Positions 1-6,985 of a DNA stretch of 24,441 bases are shown here, piece by piece (position 1 is the stretch's first letter; the number at the start of each line of letters is the position of its first letter). A program made the position numbers and the translations under genes. The notes below the pieces were generated by a model. That model ran no database searches and was not told the origin of the DNA. It saw only the letters and a list, made by a program, of their open reading frames with translations. Source of the stretch: VBDM01 sp049663805 (lineage in GTDB: Bacteria; Pseudomonadota; Gammaproteobacteria; Burkholderiales; SG8-39); the NCBI GenBank assembly GCA_049663805.1, contig JBATEB010000046.1:1-24441 (forward strand), given 5' to 3'.

Positions 1-1266
1 GAGCAGCGCTCCGCCGGACACGGCCCAAGCCCGTGTGACGCCCGGGCGCCGGGCGCGGTCCAGCGGATCGCGCCGCTCGAGCTTGTTCCACGCCTCGGCG
101 TGGCTTCGCGCCTCCGCCCAGATCGAATAGACCACCACGGCGTTGTAGAAGTACGAAAAGAAAATCAGCAGCGCCGCATAGGGCAGGTACAGCAGATCGC
201 GCGGCTTGCGATCGAGCAATATGGACACCGCCGCCGCCGCGAACAGGAACGTCCACCCGAGATAGGCGATCCACTCCCAGCCGTGGAGACTGAGACGTCC
301 GCCTACCACCGCAATGGGAAGGAGAACCACCGCAACGGCCTGAAGCAGCGGCACGAGCACCATGTTCAGGAAATTGAAGGCGAGAAACAGGCCGAAGGCG
401 CCGTAGCGCGGATTGCCCACCATGTCGCGGTGAAGTAGCACGACCTTGATGTAGCTGCGCATCCAGCGCACGCGCTGCTTCCACAGCCCGGCAACGGTGT
501 GCGGGCACTCGGCGAGCACCCGCGTCGCGGCGCCGTATACGACCCGCGCGCCGGCGCGGTGCAGGCGGATGGTCAGCTCGAGGTCCTCGCCCCAGATTTC
601 GCGGAAACCACCCACACGCCGCAGCAGGTCCGCGCGCACCAGGCCGAGGTTCCCGGAAATGATCTGCAGCACCCCGATCGAGGACAGCGCGCGGCGCACG
701 AAGCCGGTGCCGATGTGCGAGGTGACGACCAGCATTTTCTGCAGCGCCCCGCGCGGCTCAAGCGGCGTGTCGTCGCCGCTCACCGCGCCCACGCCCGGAT
801 CGACGAAATAGGCGACCCCGTTCGCGATGGTGTCGGGCGCGAACACGCTGTCGGCGTCGGTGAACAGGATGATCTCCCCGGTCGCCGCTGCGATTCCCCG
901 GTTGAGCGCGCTCGCCTTGCCGCCGTTCGCCTGGGAGAGGACTTTCACGCGCGCGTCCGACCGGAACTTCCCGGCCTCGGCCGCCGTGTCGTCGGTCGAG
1001 CCGTCGTCGATGACGATCGCCTCGAAGCGCGGATAGTCCGATGCGAGCACGGAGGCGAGCGTGGCCGCGATGGTCTTCTCCTCGTTGTACGCGGGAATCA
1101 GCACGCTCACCGAGGGCGCGTACTTTTCGGTCAGCGCGCGCCGCTGCAGGCGTTGCGACCAGAAGGGATAGGCGAGCGCGAGCGGGTAGTAGGCGAGCGA
1201 AACCAGCCCGAAATAGAAGCACACCGCCCCGAAAAGGAAAAACAGGGAAGCGACGGCGTCCAGCAT
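1..1266 (-). CDS. Membrane family 2 glycosyltransferase (partial, runs off left edge)
   Basis: This is a processive-type GT-A glycosyltransferase, expected to polymerise or transfer sugar from a nucleotide-sugar at the inner membrane. At least 422 codons are open and the frame is still open at base 1, so the C-terminus is missing. An N-terminal membrane segment (about residues 5-35) precedes the GT2 domain. The domain begins VSVLIPAYNEE (about 52-63) and contains the nucleotide-binding IDDGSTDDT (about 86-94), the metal-binding TDAD (about 136-139), the catalytic-base GED (about 226-228) and a QRVRW motif (about 264-268), the QxxRW signature of processive synthases. Several hydrophobic segments follow. 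The ATG overlaps the stop of the upstream ATP-grasp gene by one base (TAATG), so the two are probably translationally coupled and act in one pathway. The sugar and acceptor cannot be told from sequence. Confidence 0.9.
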   Translation of the reverse strand, partial: MLDAVASLFFLFGAVCFYFGLVSLAYYPLALAYPFWSQRLQRRALTEKYAPSVSVLIPAYNEEKTIAATLASVLASDYPRFEAIVIDDGSTDDTAAEAGKFRSDARVKVLSQANGGKASALNRGIAAATGEIILFTDADSVFAPDTIANGVAYFVDPGVGAVSGDDTPLEPRGALQKMLVVTSHIGTGFVRRALSSIGVLQIISGNLGLVRADLLRRVGGFREIWGEDLELTIRLHRAGARVVYGAATRVLAECPHTVAGLWKQRVRWMRSYIKVVLLHRDMVGNPRYGAFGLFLAFNFLNMVLVPLLQAVAVVLLPIAVVGGRLSLHGWEWIAYLGWTFLFAAAAVSILLDRKPRDLLYLPYAALLIFFSYFYNAVVVYSIWAEARSHAEAWNKLERRDPLDRARRPGVTRAWAVSGGALL

Positions 1267-2153
1267 TATCCCAAGTGCCCCTGCTCGAAAAGACCCGCGA
1301 GCGCATCGAAGATCGCAGGGGCCTTGAGGGTGTGCGCGCCGATGCGCGCGTTGATTTCGAGCACGCGGGGCCTTCCGTCAGCGCCGCGCCGCAAGTCGAT
1401 GTCCATCGGCCCCCACAGGCCGAGCGCCGCAGCGGCCTCGCGCGCGAGTTGCGCGACGTCGGGTGCTTCGATCCGCGCGATCTCGAGCGCGTTGCCGACT
1501 TGGCCGTCCCGGAGAACGGTCTTCTCGAACACCACCGCGGCGACGATCTCATGCGGCGGGTCGGGGTGCACGACCATCATCACGTCGTATTCCGTTCCCG
1601 GAAGGAATTCCTGCCAAACGGGGTCCGCCGCCTGCGGCTTGGTCCCGGCTCGATCGTGCACCACGACGTCGCGGCCACCGCGGCCGACGCGCGGGCGCGA
1701 CACGGCCGGGAACCCGAGGGAGAGCACCTGCCGCGAGCCGGCCTTGCCGATCGCGCTCCTCGGCGCGGCGACGCCCGCCCCTTGCAGGGCACACGCCGTC
1801 TCCCACTTGTCGTCGCAGATCCGCACCGCGCGCGGCTCGCCGATGTAGACCGCGACACCCCCGCGGCGCAACCGGGGCGCCGCCTCGGATACCTTGACCA
1901 GCTCCTCGGACACCGTCGGCACGAGCCAGCCGATGCCTTTACGCAAAAGGAGATCGCCCAGAACTGCAAGATAATCGGGATCGCGCGCCGGCGGGACCTC
2001 GAGGAAAGCATCGGCTTCGTGGGGTACGTCGCGCATGTCTACGGCGATCACCGAATACCCTTTCGCCTTCAGCGCAGCGACCGCGGCCCGGCCCGACGGG
2101 CCGCCGACCCCCGTCACCAGCGCTCGCCCTCGCAACGACTCCGCCCGCGGCAT
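1266..2153 (-). CDS. ATP-grasp domain protein (CarB/PylC-like carboxylate-amine ligase fold)
   Basis: A 295-residue ATP-grasp protein. The N-terminal part (residues 10-100) is Rossmann-like, beginning ALVTGVGGPSGRAAVAALKAKG, as in the pre-ATP-grasp domain of carbamoyl-phosphate synthase-like ligases. The C-terminal part holds the ATP-grasp metal and phosphate site: MDIDLR (about 249-254) and VLEINARIG (about 264-272), the ExNxR motif. Members activate a carboxylate as acyl phosphate and couple it to an amine or other nucleophile. The substrate is unknown here. It sits 51 bp downstream of the TRAP permease on the same strand and overlaps the following glycosyltransferase start by one base. A role in building or modifying a glycoconjugate with the glycosyltransferase is inferred from coupling only. 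Confidence 0.88.
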   Translation of the reverse strand: MPRAESLRGRALVTGVGGPSGRAAVAALKAKGYSVIAVDMRDVPHEADAFLEVPPARDPDYLAVLGDLLLRKGIGWLVPTVSEELVKVSEAAPRLRRGGVAVYIGEPRAVRICDDKWETACALQGAGVAAPRSAIGKAGSRQVLSLGFPAVSRPRVGRGGRDVVVHDRAGTKPQAADPVWQEFLPGTEYDVMMVVHPDPPHEIVAAVVFEKTVLRDGQVGNALEIARIEAPDVAQLAREAAAALGLWGPMDIDLRRGADGRPRVLEINARIGAHTLKAPAIFDALAGLFEQGHLG

Positions 2154-2204
2154 TGGACTACCTGCGCCGAGGCATTGTCAAAGCCGGATTCTGCCTCACT
2201 TCGC

Positions 2205-4121
2205 TCAGGCGTGCGCCCGTTTGCGCATGACTTCCCGTCCGAGCAGCACCGCGCCGAGCGCGAGGCCGGCGAGGTCGGTGACGACCGCGGCGCGGAAGGC
2301 ATCCGCCGGGATCAGCATGAGCACACCGGCAAGGACGAACAGCGCCCGCAGCGGAATCGCGAGGGGCCTGGAATAGTAGCCGACGACGCCTATGGTTCCC
2401 ATCCACACGCCGAGCGCGGCGGTGATGAACGCCCATGTGATCGTGAGCGCGTCGCCGCTCATCAGCAGGCTCGGCGAGAAGACGAAAAGGAAGGGCACGA
2501 TGTAGGCGCTCCAGCCGATGCGCGCCGCGGTCCAGCCGGTGCGGTTCGGGTCGGCGCCGCCGATGTTCGCGGCGGCGAACGCGGCGAGCGCGACGGGCGG
2601 CGTCACCATCGACATGATGCCGAAGTAGAGAACGAACATGTGCGCCGCCATCGGCGCGATTCCTGCCGTCACGAGGGCCGGCGCGATCAGCGTCGCCATG
2701 ATGATGTAGACGCCCACCGTGGGCATGCCCATGCCGAGCAGTATGCCCAGTGCCGCGGTAACGACGAGCAGCAGCACAATATTCTGGCCCGTGACCGTCA
2801 GCAGCTGCAGCGTCAGGCCGAATGCCAGCCCGGTGATGTTCAGGATGCCGATGAACATGCCGGCGAGGGCGACGATCATGATGAGATCGACTACCGCTCC
2901 GCCCGTGGCGACCGCCGCGCGCAGCACTTCCGGTATCGTGTAGCGATGGCCCTTGTAGCCGAAGACCAGCGCGCAGAAGACGAGCACCGCGGTCGCCAGC
3001 AGCGCGCAATACTCCGCGCGCAGGTTCAACCACAGCAGCGCACCGATCAGGACCCCGAAGGGAATCGGAAAGTACCACCCGGCGCGAAGCACCTCGCGCG
3101 TGCGCGGCAGGCGCTCGACCGCCTCGCCTACGATTCCGCGCTTGGCTGCTTCCAGATCCACCTGCGAAAAAAGCGCGAGATAGTAGAGCGCCGCGGGAAT
3201 GACGGCCGCGATCATCACCGCACTGTATGGAACCTGCAGGATCTCGGCCATGAGAAACGCCGCCGCGCCCATCACGGGCGGCATCAGCTGGCCGCCGGTC
3301 GAACCCACCGCCTCGACCGCGGCGGCGACCGTCGCCGGGAAGCCGGCGCGCTTCATGAGCGGAATGGTCACCACGCCGACGGCCGAGACATTGGCCACGG
3401 CGCTGCCCGAGATCATGCCGAAGAAGGCCGAGCCGACTACCGCGATCTTCGCCGAACCGCCGCGATAGCGCCCCATCCAGGCGCGCGCGAGATCGGTGAA
3501 GAACGCCGAGCCGCCGCAGCGCGAGAGCAGCTGCCCCATGAGGATGAACGGTATCACGACCACGACGCCGATCTGCAGCGGCCCGCCGAGCAGCGCGTTG
3601 GTATCCAGGCCGAGATAGACGAGCAGGCGCGTGAACTCCACCGGCCGCGACTGGAACACGCCGGGCAGATAGTGACCGAGCATCGCATACACGGCGCCCG
3701 CGAGCACGATATAGACCAGCGACGATCCGGCGGTTCTGCGCGTGGCCTCGAGCACGAGCAACGCGAGCGCCGCGGCCATCAGCACGCCTTCCAGGGGTCG
3801 CGAGGTGAGCTCGTTCACCAGCTCGGGATAGCGCCACGCGAGGTACAGGCACAGCCCGAGCCCCACGGCGGCAGCGGCCATGTCCCACCAGAGAATGCGC
3901 CCGGCGTAACGCGGGTGCACCGGGGTCATGAGGTAGGCGAGCGCCAGCCCCAGGCCGAGGACCACCAGGAGGAACTGCTCGGTGTAGAACGCGAGCCCGA
4001 ACCAGCCGCGCGGCAGGTCGAGCACCCAGCCGACGACCGCGGCGACCAGTAGCGCCTGCAGAACGAGGATGACCCGCGCGCCGCCGGTGCTCCTCGAATC
4101 CGCTGCGTGAGCCTCGGACAT
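2205..4121 (-). CDS. TRAP transporter fused permease (DctQM type, TAXI family)
   Basis: A 638-residue polytopic inner-membrane protein with about 16 or more hydrophobic segments. The N-terminal ~170 residues resemble the small DctQ-like membrane component and the remainder is the large DctM-like component, the fused arrangement usual for TAXI-type TRAP systems. Recognisable DctM segments include SAFFGMISGSAVANVSAVG, GGQLMPPVMGAAAF and LGMGMPTVGVYIIMATLIAP. It should drive Na+- or H+-coupled import of an organic acid or similar solute delivered by the periplasmic binding protein encoded 6 bp upstream (4128-5078). The two genes are clearly an operon. The substrate cannot be predicted. Family length and motifs are intact. 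Confidence 0.95.
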   Translation of the reverse strand: MSEAHAADSRSTGGARVILVLQALLVAAVVGWVLDLPRGWFGLAFYTEQFLLVVLGLGLALAYLMTPVHPRYAGRILWWDMAAAAVGLGLCLYLAWRYPELVNELTSRPLEGVLMAAALALLVLEATRRTAGSSLVYIVLAGAVYAMLGHYLPGVFQSRPVEFTRLLVYLGLDTNALLGGPLQIGVVVVIPFILMGQLLSRCGGSAFFTDLARAWMGRYRGGSAKIAVVGSAFFGMISGSAVANVSAVGVVTIPLMKRAGFPATVAAAVEAVGSTGGQLMPPVMGAAAFLMAEILQVPYSAVMIAAVIPAALYYLALFSQVDLEAAKRGIVGEAVERLPRTREVLRAGWYFPIPFGVLIGALLWLNLRAEYCALLATAVLVFCALVFGYKGHRYTIPEVLRAAVATGGAVVDLIMIVALAGMFIGILNITGLAFGLTLQLLTVTGQNIVLLLVVTAALGILLGMGMPTVGVYIIMATLIAPALVTAGIAPMAAHMFVLYFGIMSMVTPPVALAAFAAANIGGADPNRTGWTAARIGWSAYIVPFLFVFSPSLLMSGDALTITWAFITAALGVWMGTIGVVGYYSRPLAIPLRALFVLAGVLMLIPADAFRAAVVTDLAGLALGAVLLGREVMRKRAHA

Positions 4122-4127
4122 CAGCCG

Positions 4128-5078
4128 CTATTTCGCCGCGCCGAGCCCTTTTTCCTTGAAGAACTTCACCGAGCCGGAGTGGAAGACGGCCGGCATTTCC
4201 TTGCTGATGGTGTTCGGATCCCAGCCCCTGAACGCCCCCAGGCTCTGGGCGAGCTTGGGCTTGTTCTCGTACATCGCTTTCGCGATCTTGCGCACCATGT
4301 CGTCCTTCACGTGCGCGCCGACGGCGACCAGATAATCGTAGGCCATGAGCTTGGTCGGTCCGGCGAGACCGACGAACGCCGGCGAAGGATTGACGAGCTT
4401 CACGTAGGCATAGGGCATGAGCTTCTTCATCGCCGCCACGGCCTGGGGATCATCGGAGAGAGGCAGATAGCGAATCCCGCCGACGGTCTTGTCCACCTCG
4501 GCCACCTTGCCTGCGCCGATTGCGAAAAAGCCGCCGTCGAGCTTGCCTTCGATGAAGTCGTCGGCGCCCCGCACCACGTTGGGGACGAGCACCGGGATGA
4601 CATCCTTGCGCGCGAGTCCCGCGTTGGCGATGATGCCATCGACGATACGCTCGAGCGTCAGTTGCGAAGAGAAGCCATACGGCAGGCGCTTGCCCTTCAG
4701 CTCGGCGAGCGTCTTGATGGGCGAATCCTTCTTGACGAAGATGCTCGAGTAGAGCGGAAAGATCACCCCGAGTACGCGCAGGTTGCCCTGCTTGCGGCCC
4801 TTGTACGGGCCTTCGCCCTTCGTCGCCTCATCGATTTCCATCACGTTGCATACGGCAAGGTCGAGCTCGCCCGAGTTGACCAGCGGCAAAACGGCGCTCG
4901 AGCCGGAGTAAGGCTGCACCCGGCTCTGGATCTTCGCGTCTTCGGACATGACGCGGGCGATCGCCGAGCTCATGTTGTAGCCGATCGAGCCTTGCGGCGC
5001 GCTGCCGAAACCGAGAACCTGCGCCTGCGCGCCGGAAGCGAGCAGCGCCGCAATGAAGCCGCCGAGAATTCGTTTCAT
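4128..5078 (-). CDS. TAXI family TRAP transporter solute-binding protein
   Basis: A 316-residue periplasmic binding protein of the TAXI (TRAP-associated extracytoplasmic immunogenic) family. A short Sec signal peptide (residues 1-19, cleavage after AQA) is followed by a typical N-terminal core LGFGSAPQGSIGYNMSSAIA, then SGSSAVLPLVNSGELDLAV. These are the standard ligand-loop segments of TAXI proteins. The ATG is preceded by a strong GGAGGGGG ribosome-binding site with about 6 nt spacing, which fixes the start. It is the first gene of the operon with the fused permease, which begins 6 bp after its stop. A plausible sigma70 promoter lies about 30 bp upstream. Confidence 0.95.
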   Translation of the reverse strand: MKRILGGFIAALLASGAQAQVLGFGSAPQGSIGYNMSSAIARVMSEDAKIQSRVQPYSGSSAVLPLVNSGELDLAVCNVMEIDEATKGEGPYKGRKQGNLRVLGVIFPLYSSIFVKKDSPIKTLAELKGKRLPYGFSSQLTLERIVDGIIANAGLARKDVIPVLVPNVVRGADDFIEGKLDGGFFAIGAGKVAEVDKTVGGIRYLPLSDDPQAVAAMKKLMPYAYVKLVNPSPAFVGLAGPTKLMAYDYLVAVGAHVKDDMVRKIAKAMYENKPKLAQSLGAFRGWDPNTISKEMPAVFHSGSVKFFKEKGLGAAK

Positions 5079-5104
5079 GGTGTCCCCCTCCGATAAGGAA
5101 GATC

Positions 5105-5133
5105 AATGTAGCAAACGTGTCCGCGCGAGGCAA
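5105..5133 (-). promoter_or_regulatory. Candidate sigma70 promoter for the TAXI TRAP operon
   Basis: Read on the minus strand, TTGCCT (5133-5128) is followed after 17 bp by TACATT (5110-5105). The predicted start is near 5098, giving a leader of about 20 nt that contains the GGAGGGGG ribosome-binding site of the binding-protein gene. Each box matches consensus at 4 of 6 positions, with ideal spacing. This is a prediction by eye. Confidence 0.5.
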
Positions 5134-5182
5134 ATTCGCTTTCGCCCACGGTGGGCAGGGCGAGCGGCCGGGAGCCCGCCGG

Positions 5183-5422
5183 CTAGTAGCGCTTGCCTGC
5201 GCTGAACTCCGCCTTCATGCGCGCCACCTGCTTGCGTACCGCCTCGTACTCCGCGCGCGCCGCTTCCGCCTCCAGCATGCTCTCCTCGGTCGGCGCCGCG
5301 ACGCCGCCCTCCGAGGAAGCGGATGACAGGGCGGCCTGGGCGTTCTCCAGCCTCACCGCCGCCGCATTCCAACGCTCCACCAGCCTCTGCTCCTGCTCCC
5401 GCCACGTCCTTCGCTTGTCCAT
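5183..5422 (-). CDS. Small hypothetical protein, predicted coiled coil
   Basis: A 79-residue, highly charged protein with no signal peptide or membrane segment. Heptad-like spacing of hydrophobic residues occurs in residues 8-35 (EQRLVERWNAAAVRLENAQ) and 48-75 (MLEAEAARAEYEAVRKQV), interrupted by a Ser/Gly/Pro-rich linker. This suggests a short antiparallel helical hairpin. The start ATG is preceded by GAGGGCGG at about 8 nt. I do not recognise a named family. It stands alone, divergent from the small gene at 5576 and 105 bp upstream of the TRAP operon, with no obvious functional link. Composition is compatible with a real gene, but function is unknown. Confidence 0.65.
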   Translation of the reverse strand: MDKRRTWREQEQRLVERWNAAAVRLENAQAALSSASSEGGVAAPTEESMLEAEAARAEYEAVRKQVARMKAEFSAGKRY

Positions 5423-5456
5423 GGGACCGCCCTCGAATCATTCAAGAAATTCCGTC

Positions 5457-5481
5457 CGCGCGGCGCTCTTGCCGCCGCGCG
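5457..5481. repeat. GC-rich inverted repeat, 9-bp arms
   Basis: Perfect arms CGCGCGGCG (5457-5465) and CGCCGCGCG (5473-5481) around a 7-nt loop, in the 153-bp divergent region between the genes at 5422 and 5576. There is no T-run on either side, so it is not a standard terminator. In DNA this GC-rich such palindromes arise by chance, so a regulatory role is only possible. Confidence 0.3.
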
Positions 5482-5541
5482 CACCTGCTTCCGCTCCGCC
5501 GGGACGCATCCGGGCGAAGCAGCACGCAAGCCTAAAACCTG

Positions 5542-5550
5542 TGTTACCTT
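5542..5550 (+). promoter_or_regulatory. Candidate extended -10 promoter element
   Basis: TGTTACCTT fits an extended -10 (TG-N-TACCTT), with a predicted start near 5557. No good -35 is seen at 16-18 bp. The element sits directly upstream of the GGGGAG ribosome-binding site at 5563-5568. It would make the upstream in-frame ATG at 5552 untranscribed, supporting the start at 5576. Confidence 0.35.
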
Positions 5551-5575
5551 CATGCCAGCTACGGGGAGATTCACG

Positions 5576-5821
5576 ATGTCCGTCCACCGCGAGGAGCGCG
5601 GGCGCTACCTGATCGAGGCAAGCGCCTTCCAGATGCCGGGGGGGAGCAAGTGGCAACCCCGGCTCACCATGACCCGGCTGCGCAGTCCGAGAGAACTCTC
5701 GAAGAGCCAGTCGTTTCCCGGTCTGGCGCCGCTCTTCGAATCCGCAAAAGACGCGACCTGTTACGCGACCGACCTCGGCCGGACCATGGCCGACCAAGGA
5801 TCTCCGCGGCTGAGGATATAG
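5576..5821 (+). CDS. Conserved small hypothetical protein (81 aa)
   Basis: An 81-residue soluble protein whose core reads as alternating beta strands: RGRYLIEASAFQMPGG, then KWQPRLTMTRLR, then SQSFPGLAPLFESAKDATCYATDLGR. The pattern of a small sheet followed by a helix that begins at PLFES resembles small proteobacterial proteins of unknown function, but I cannot name the family with certainty. ATG at 5576 is chosen because GGGGAG lies 7 nt upstream. An in-frame ATG at 5552 lacks a ribosome-binding site. The gene is monocistronic and ends in the shared bidirectional terminator at 5861-5890. Function is unknown. Confidence 0.7.
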   Translation: MSVHREERGRYLIEASAFQMPGGSKWQPRLTMTRLRSPRELSKSQSFPGLAPLFESAKDATCYATDLGRTMADQGSPRLRI

Positions 5822-5860
5822 AACCCCCTGGGTTCTGTCGAGGGATCGGCGAGCCGCAAT

Positions 5861-5890
5861 AAAAAAAGCCCGGATTCCCGGGCTTTTTTC
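5861..5890. terminator. Bidirectional intrinsic terminator
   Basis: A 12-bp stem formed by AAAAAAGCCCGG (5862-5873) and CCGGGCTTTTTT (5878-5889), closed by a 4-nt loop. T-runs follow on both strands. It lies between two convergent genes (5576-5821 plus, cold-shock gene minus) and should stop transcription from both sides. Confidence 0.9.
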
Positions 5891-5905
5891 CTCGACCCTG
5901 CGCGC

Positions 5906-6112
5906 TTACGCGAGGGGCTTGATGTTGACGGCCTGTTCCCCTTTGGGACCGGTGGTAACGTCGAACGAGACTTTCTGGTTTTCTTTCAGCGTCTTGAAGC
6001 CGCTTCCCTGAATCGCCGAGAAGTGAGCGAAGAGGTCCTTGCCGCCGCCGTCGGGGGTGATGAAGCCGAAGCCCTTGGAGTCGTTGAACCACTTAACCGT
6101 ACCTGTACTCAT
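5906..6112 (-). CDS. CspA-family cold-shock protein
   Basis: A 68-residue single cold-shock domain with the standard sequence MSTGTVKWFNDSKGFGFITP. RNP1 (KGFGFITP, residues 13-20) and RNP2-like DLFAHFSAI (about 27-35) are both present, with the aromatic residues that stack on single-stranded nucleic acid. Such proteins bind RNA or ssDNA and melt secondary structure, in cold shock or constitutively. The length is typical of the family. The ATG at 6112 has TAGGA about 8 nt upstream. The frame is open further upstream, but that stretch is not cold-shock-like and lies in the predicted leader. The gene has a strong promoter at 6258-6287, a leader of about 140 nt and a strong terminator, so it is monocistronic. 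Whether this paralogue is cold-induced cannot be read from sequence. Confidence 0.97.
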   Translation of the reverse strand: MSTGTVKWFNDSKGFGFITPDGGGKDLFAHFSAIQGSGFKTLKENQKVSFDVTTGPKGEQAVNIKPLA

Positions 6113-6251
6113 GTGTGTATTTCCTAAGAAATTGTAAGAGGGCTGCTGCCCGGAACGCGGGAACTTCAAGGGAAGAAAAATGCGACGGTCGTAGGGATGC
6201 TGCGAAAGCGGCTGTAATGTACGAGATAATTTTCTGCTTGATAACCCTGCA
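6113..6251 (-). promoter_or_regulatory. Long 5' leader of the cold-shock gene
   Basis: About 140 nt separate the predicted transcription start (near 6251) from the ATG. Long leaders that refold with temperature and control translation are known for cspA of Escherichia coli. Here only the length and position are seen, and I have not folded it. The rest of the 327-bp divergent gap (6288-6439) holds no gene and no convincing promoter for the plus-strand gene at 6440, only its AAGGAAGGAG ribosome-binding site. Confidence 0.5.
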
Positions 6252-6257
6252 GGGCGA

Positions 6258-6287
6258 CTTATACACGCCCGCGGCCTCACCGGTCAA
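6258..6287 (-). promoter_or_regulatory. Sigma70 promoter of the cold-shock gene
   Basis: On the minus strand, TTGACC (6287-6282) and TATAAG (6263-6258) are separated by 18 bp. Each matches consensus at 5 of 6 positions. This is the best-looking promoter in the window. The predicted start is near 6251. Confidence 0.75.
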
Positions 6288-6439
6288 GCAAATTCTTCCC
6301 CGCGCGCGAAGCCCCGGTGCCGCCGGCCGATCTTCCTGTCGACCGACCGGGACGGGTTTCTTGATGTATCGCAAATCGCGTCCCGGCCGCCGGCTTAGGA
6401 TCGACCGTAGCGCCGGAAGAACAGAAGGAAGGAGCCGCC

Positions 6440-6925
6440 ATGCTCGCCCCGCCCGATTTTCAGGCACTGTGCAAGACCGCTCTCGCGAGGGAACTCTCGG
6501 AGGCGGACTGCAGGGTTCTCGCCGCGCTCGTCCATGCCGGCAGGCTGAAGGACGGTGAGATCGTCTGCGAGGAAGGCAAGGCCGACAACCGTTTGCACAT
6601 GGTCCTCCGCGGAGCCCTCGGCGTCGCGCTCCGCGAACCCGACGGGAGCTGGCGGAACCTCCACGTGAAGACCGCCGGCGAGCTCGTGGGCGAGCTTTCG
6701 TTTCTGGACGGCATGCCCCACTACGCGGCGCTGCGCGCCCTCGGAGACACCGAGATCCTGAGCCTTCCGCGCGAGAGCCTCGAGGGGATACTCCAGGAGC
6801 ATCCGTGGATCGTCTACCGCGTGATGCGCGCCATCCTGCGCGACACGCACAGCCTGCAGCGAAGCATGAGCATGCAGGCGATCGAGCTGACCAACTACAT
6901 CTTCAAGCAACACGGCCGCTACTAG
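6440..6925 (+). CDS. Stand-alone cyclic nucleotide-binding-fold protein (Crp-like, no DNA-binding domain)
   Basis: A 161-residue protein that is essentially one cNMP-binding beta-barrel (about residues 20-115) followed by a C-helix region (115-161). The barrel shows GEIVCEEGKADNRLHMVLRG and GELVGELSFLDGMPHYAALRA. In Crp-type proteins the second segment is the phosphate-binding cassette GEL...RSA. Here the Arg-Ser pair is replaced by H94-Y95, so binding of cAMP or cGMP in the usual way is doubtful. There is no helix-turn-helix, so it is not a Crp/Fnr transcription factor. It more likely acts as a sensor or partner-binding protein. The start is set by AAGGAAGGAG about 6 nt before the ATG. It is convergent with the ceramidase-like gene and seems monocistronic. 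Confidence 0.88.
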   Translation: MLAPPDFQALCKTALARELSEADCRVLAALVHAGRLKDGEIVCEEGKADNRLHMVLRGALGVALREPDGSWRNLHVKTAGELVGELSFLDGMPHYAALRALGDTEILSLPRESLEGILQEHPWIVYRVMRAILRDTHSLQRSMSMQAIELTNYIFKQHGRY

Positions 6926-6985
6926 GCGCGCCCTCAGCCCTGCTCCGGCCGAGCAAGCCCGACCGGGCGCGGGAGGATCAAGCGG

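Noticed and set aside
2160..2204. TTGACA on the minus strand in the gap before the ATP-grasp gene as a promoter
   Set aside because: A -10 at the right spacing would lie on the start codon and does not resemble TATAAT. The gene is more simply read through from the TRAP operon.
1041..4052. A ~1000-codon plus-strand open frame opposite the ATP-grasp and TRAP permease genes
   Set aside because: Shadow of two confidently identified minus-strand genes. No domain can be seen in its Arg/His-rich translation.
6113..6280. In-frame upstream extension of the cold-shock protein (56 extra codons)
   Set aside because: The extension is unlike cold-shock proteins and its start lies upstream of the predicted transcription start. 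The inner ATG has a ribosome-binding site and the family N-terminus.
6361..6374. FNR/CRP-like box TTGATGTATCGCAA upstream of the cNMP-fold gene
   Set aside because: Only one half-site fits (TTGAT), the other is CGCAA instead of ATCAA, and no promoter is placed to use it.
6946..6960. Inverted repeat TGCTC/GAGCA after the cNMP-fold gene as a terminator
   Set aside because: Only 5 bp of stem and no T-run on either strand.
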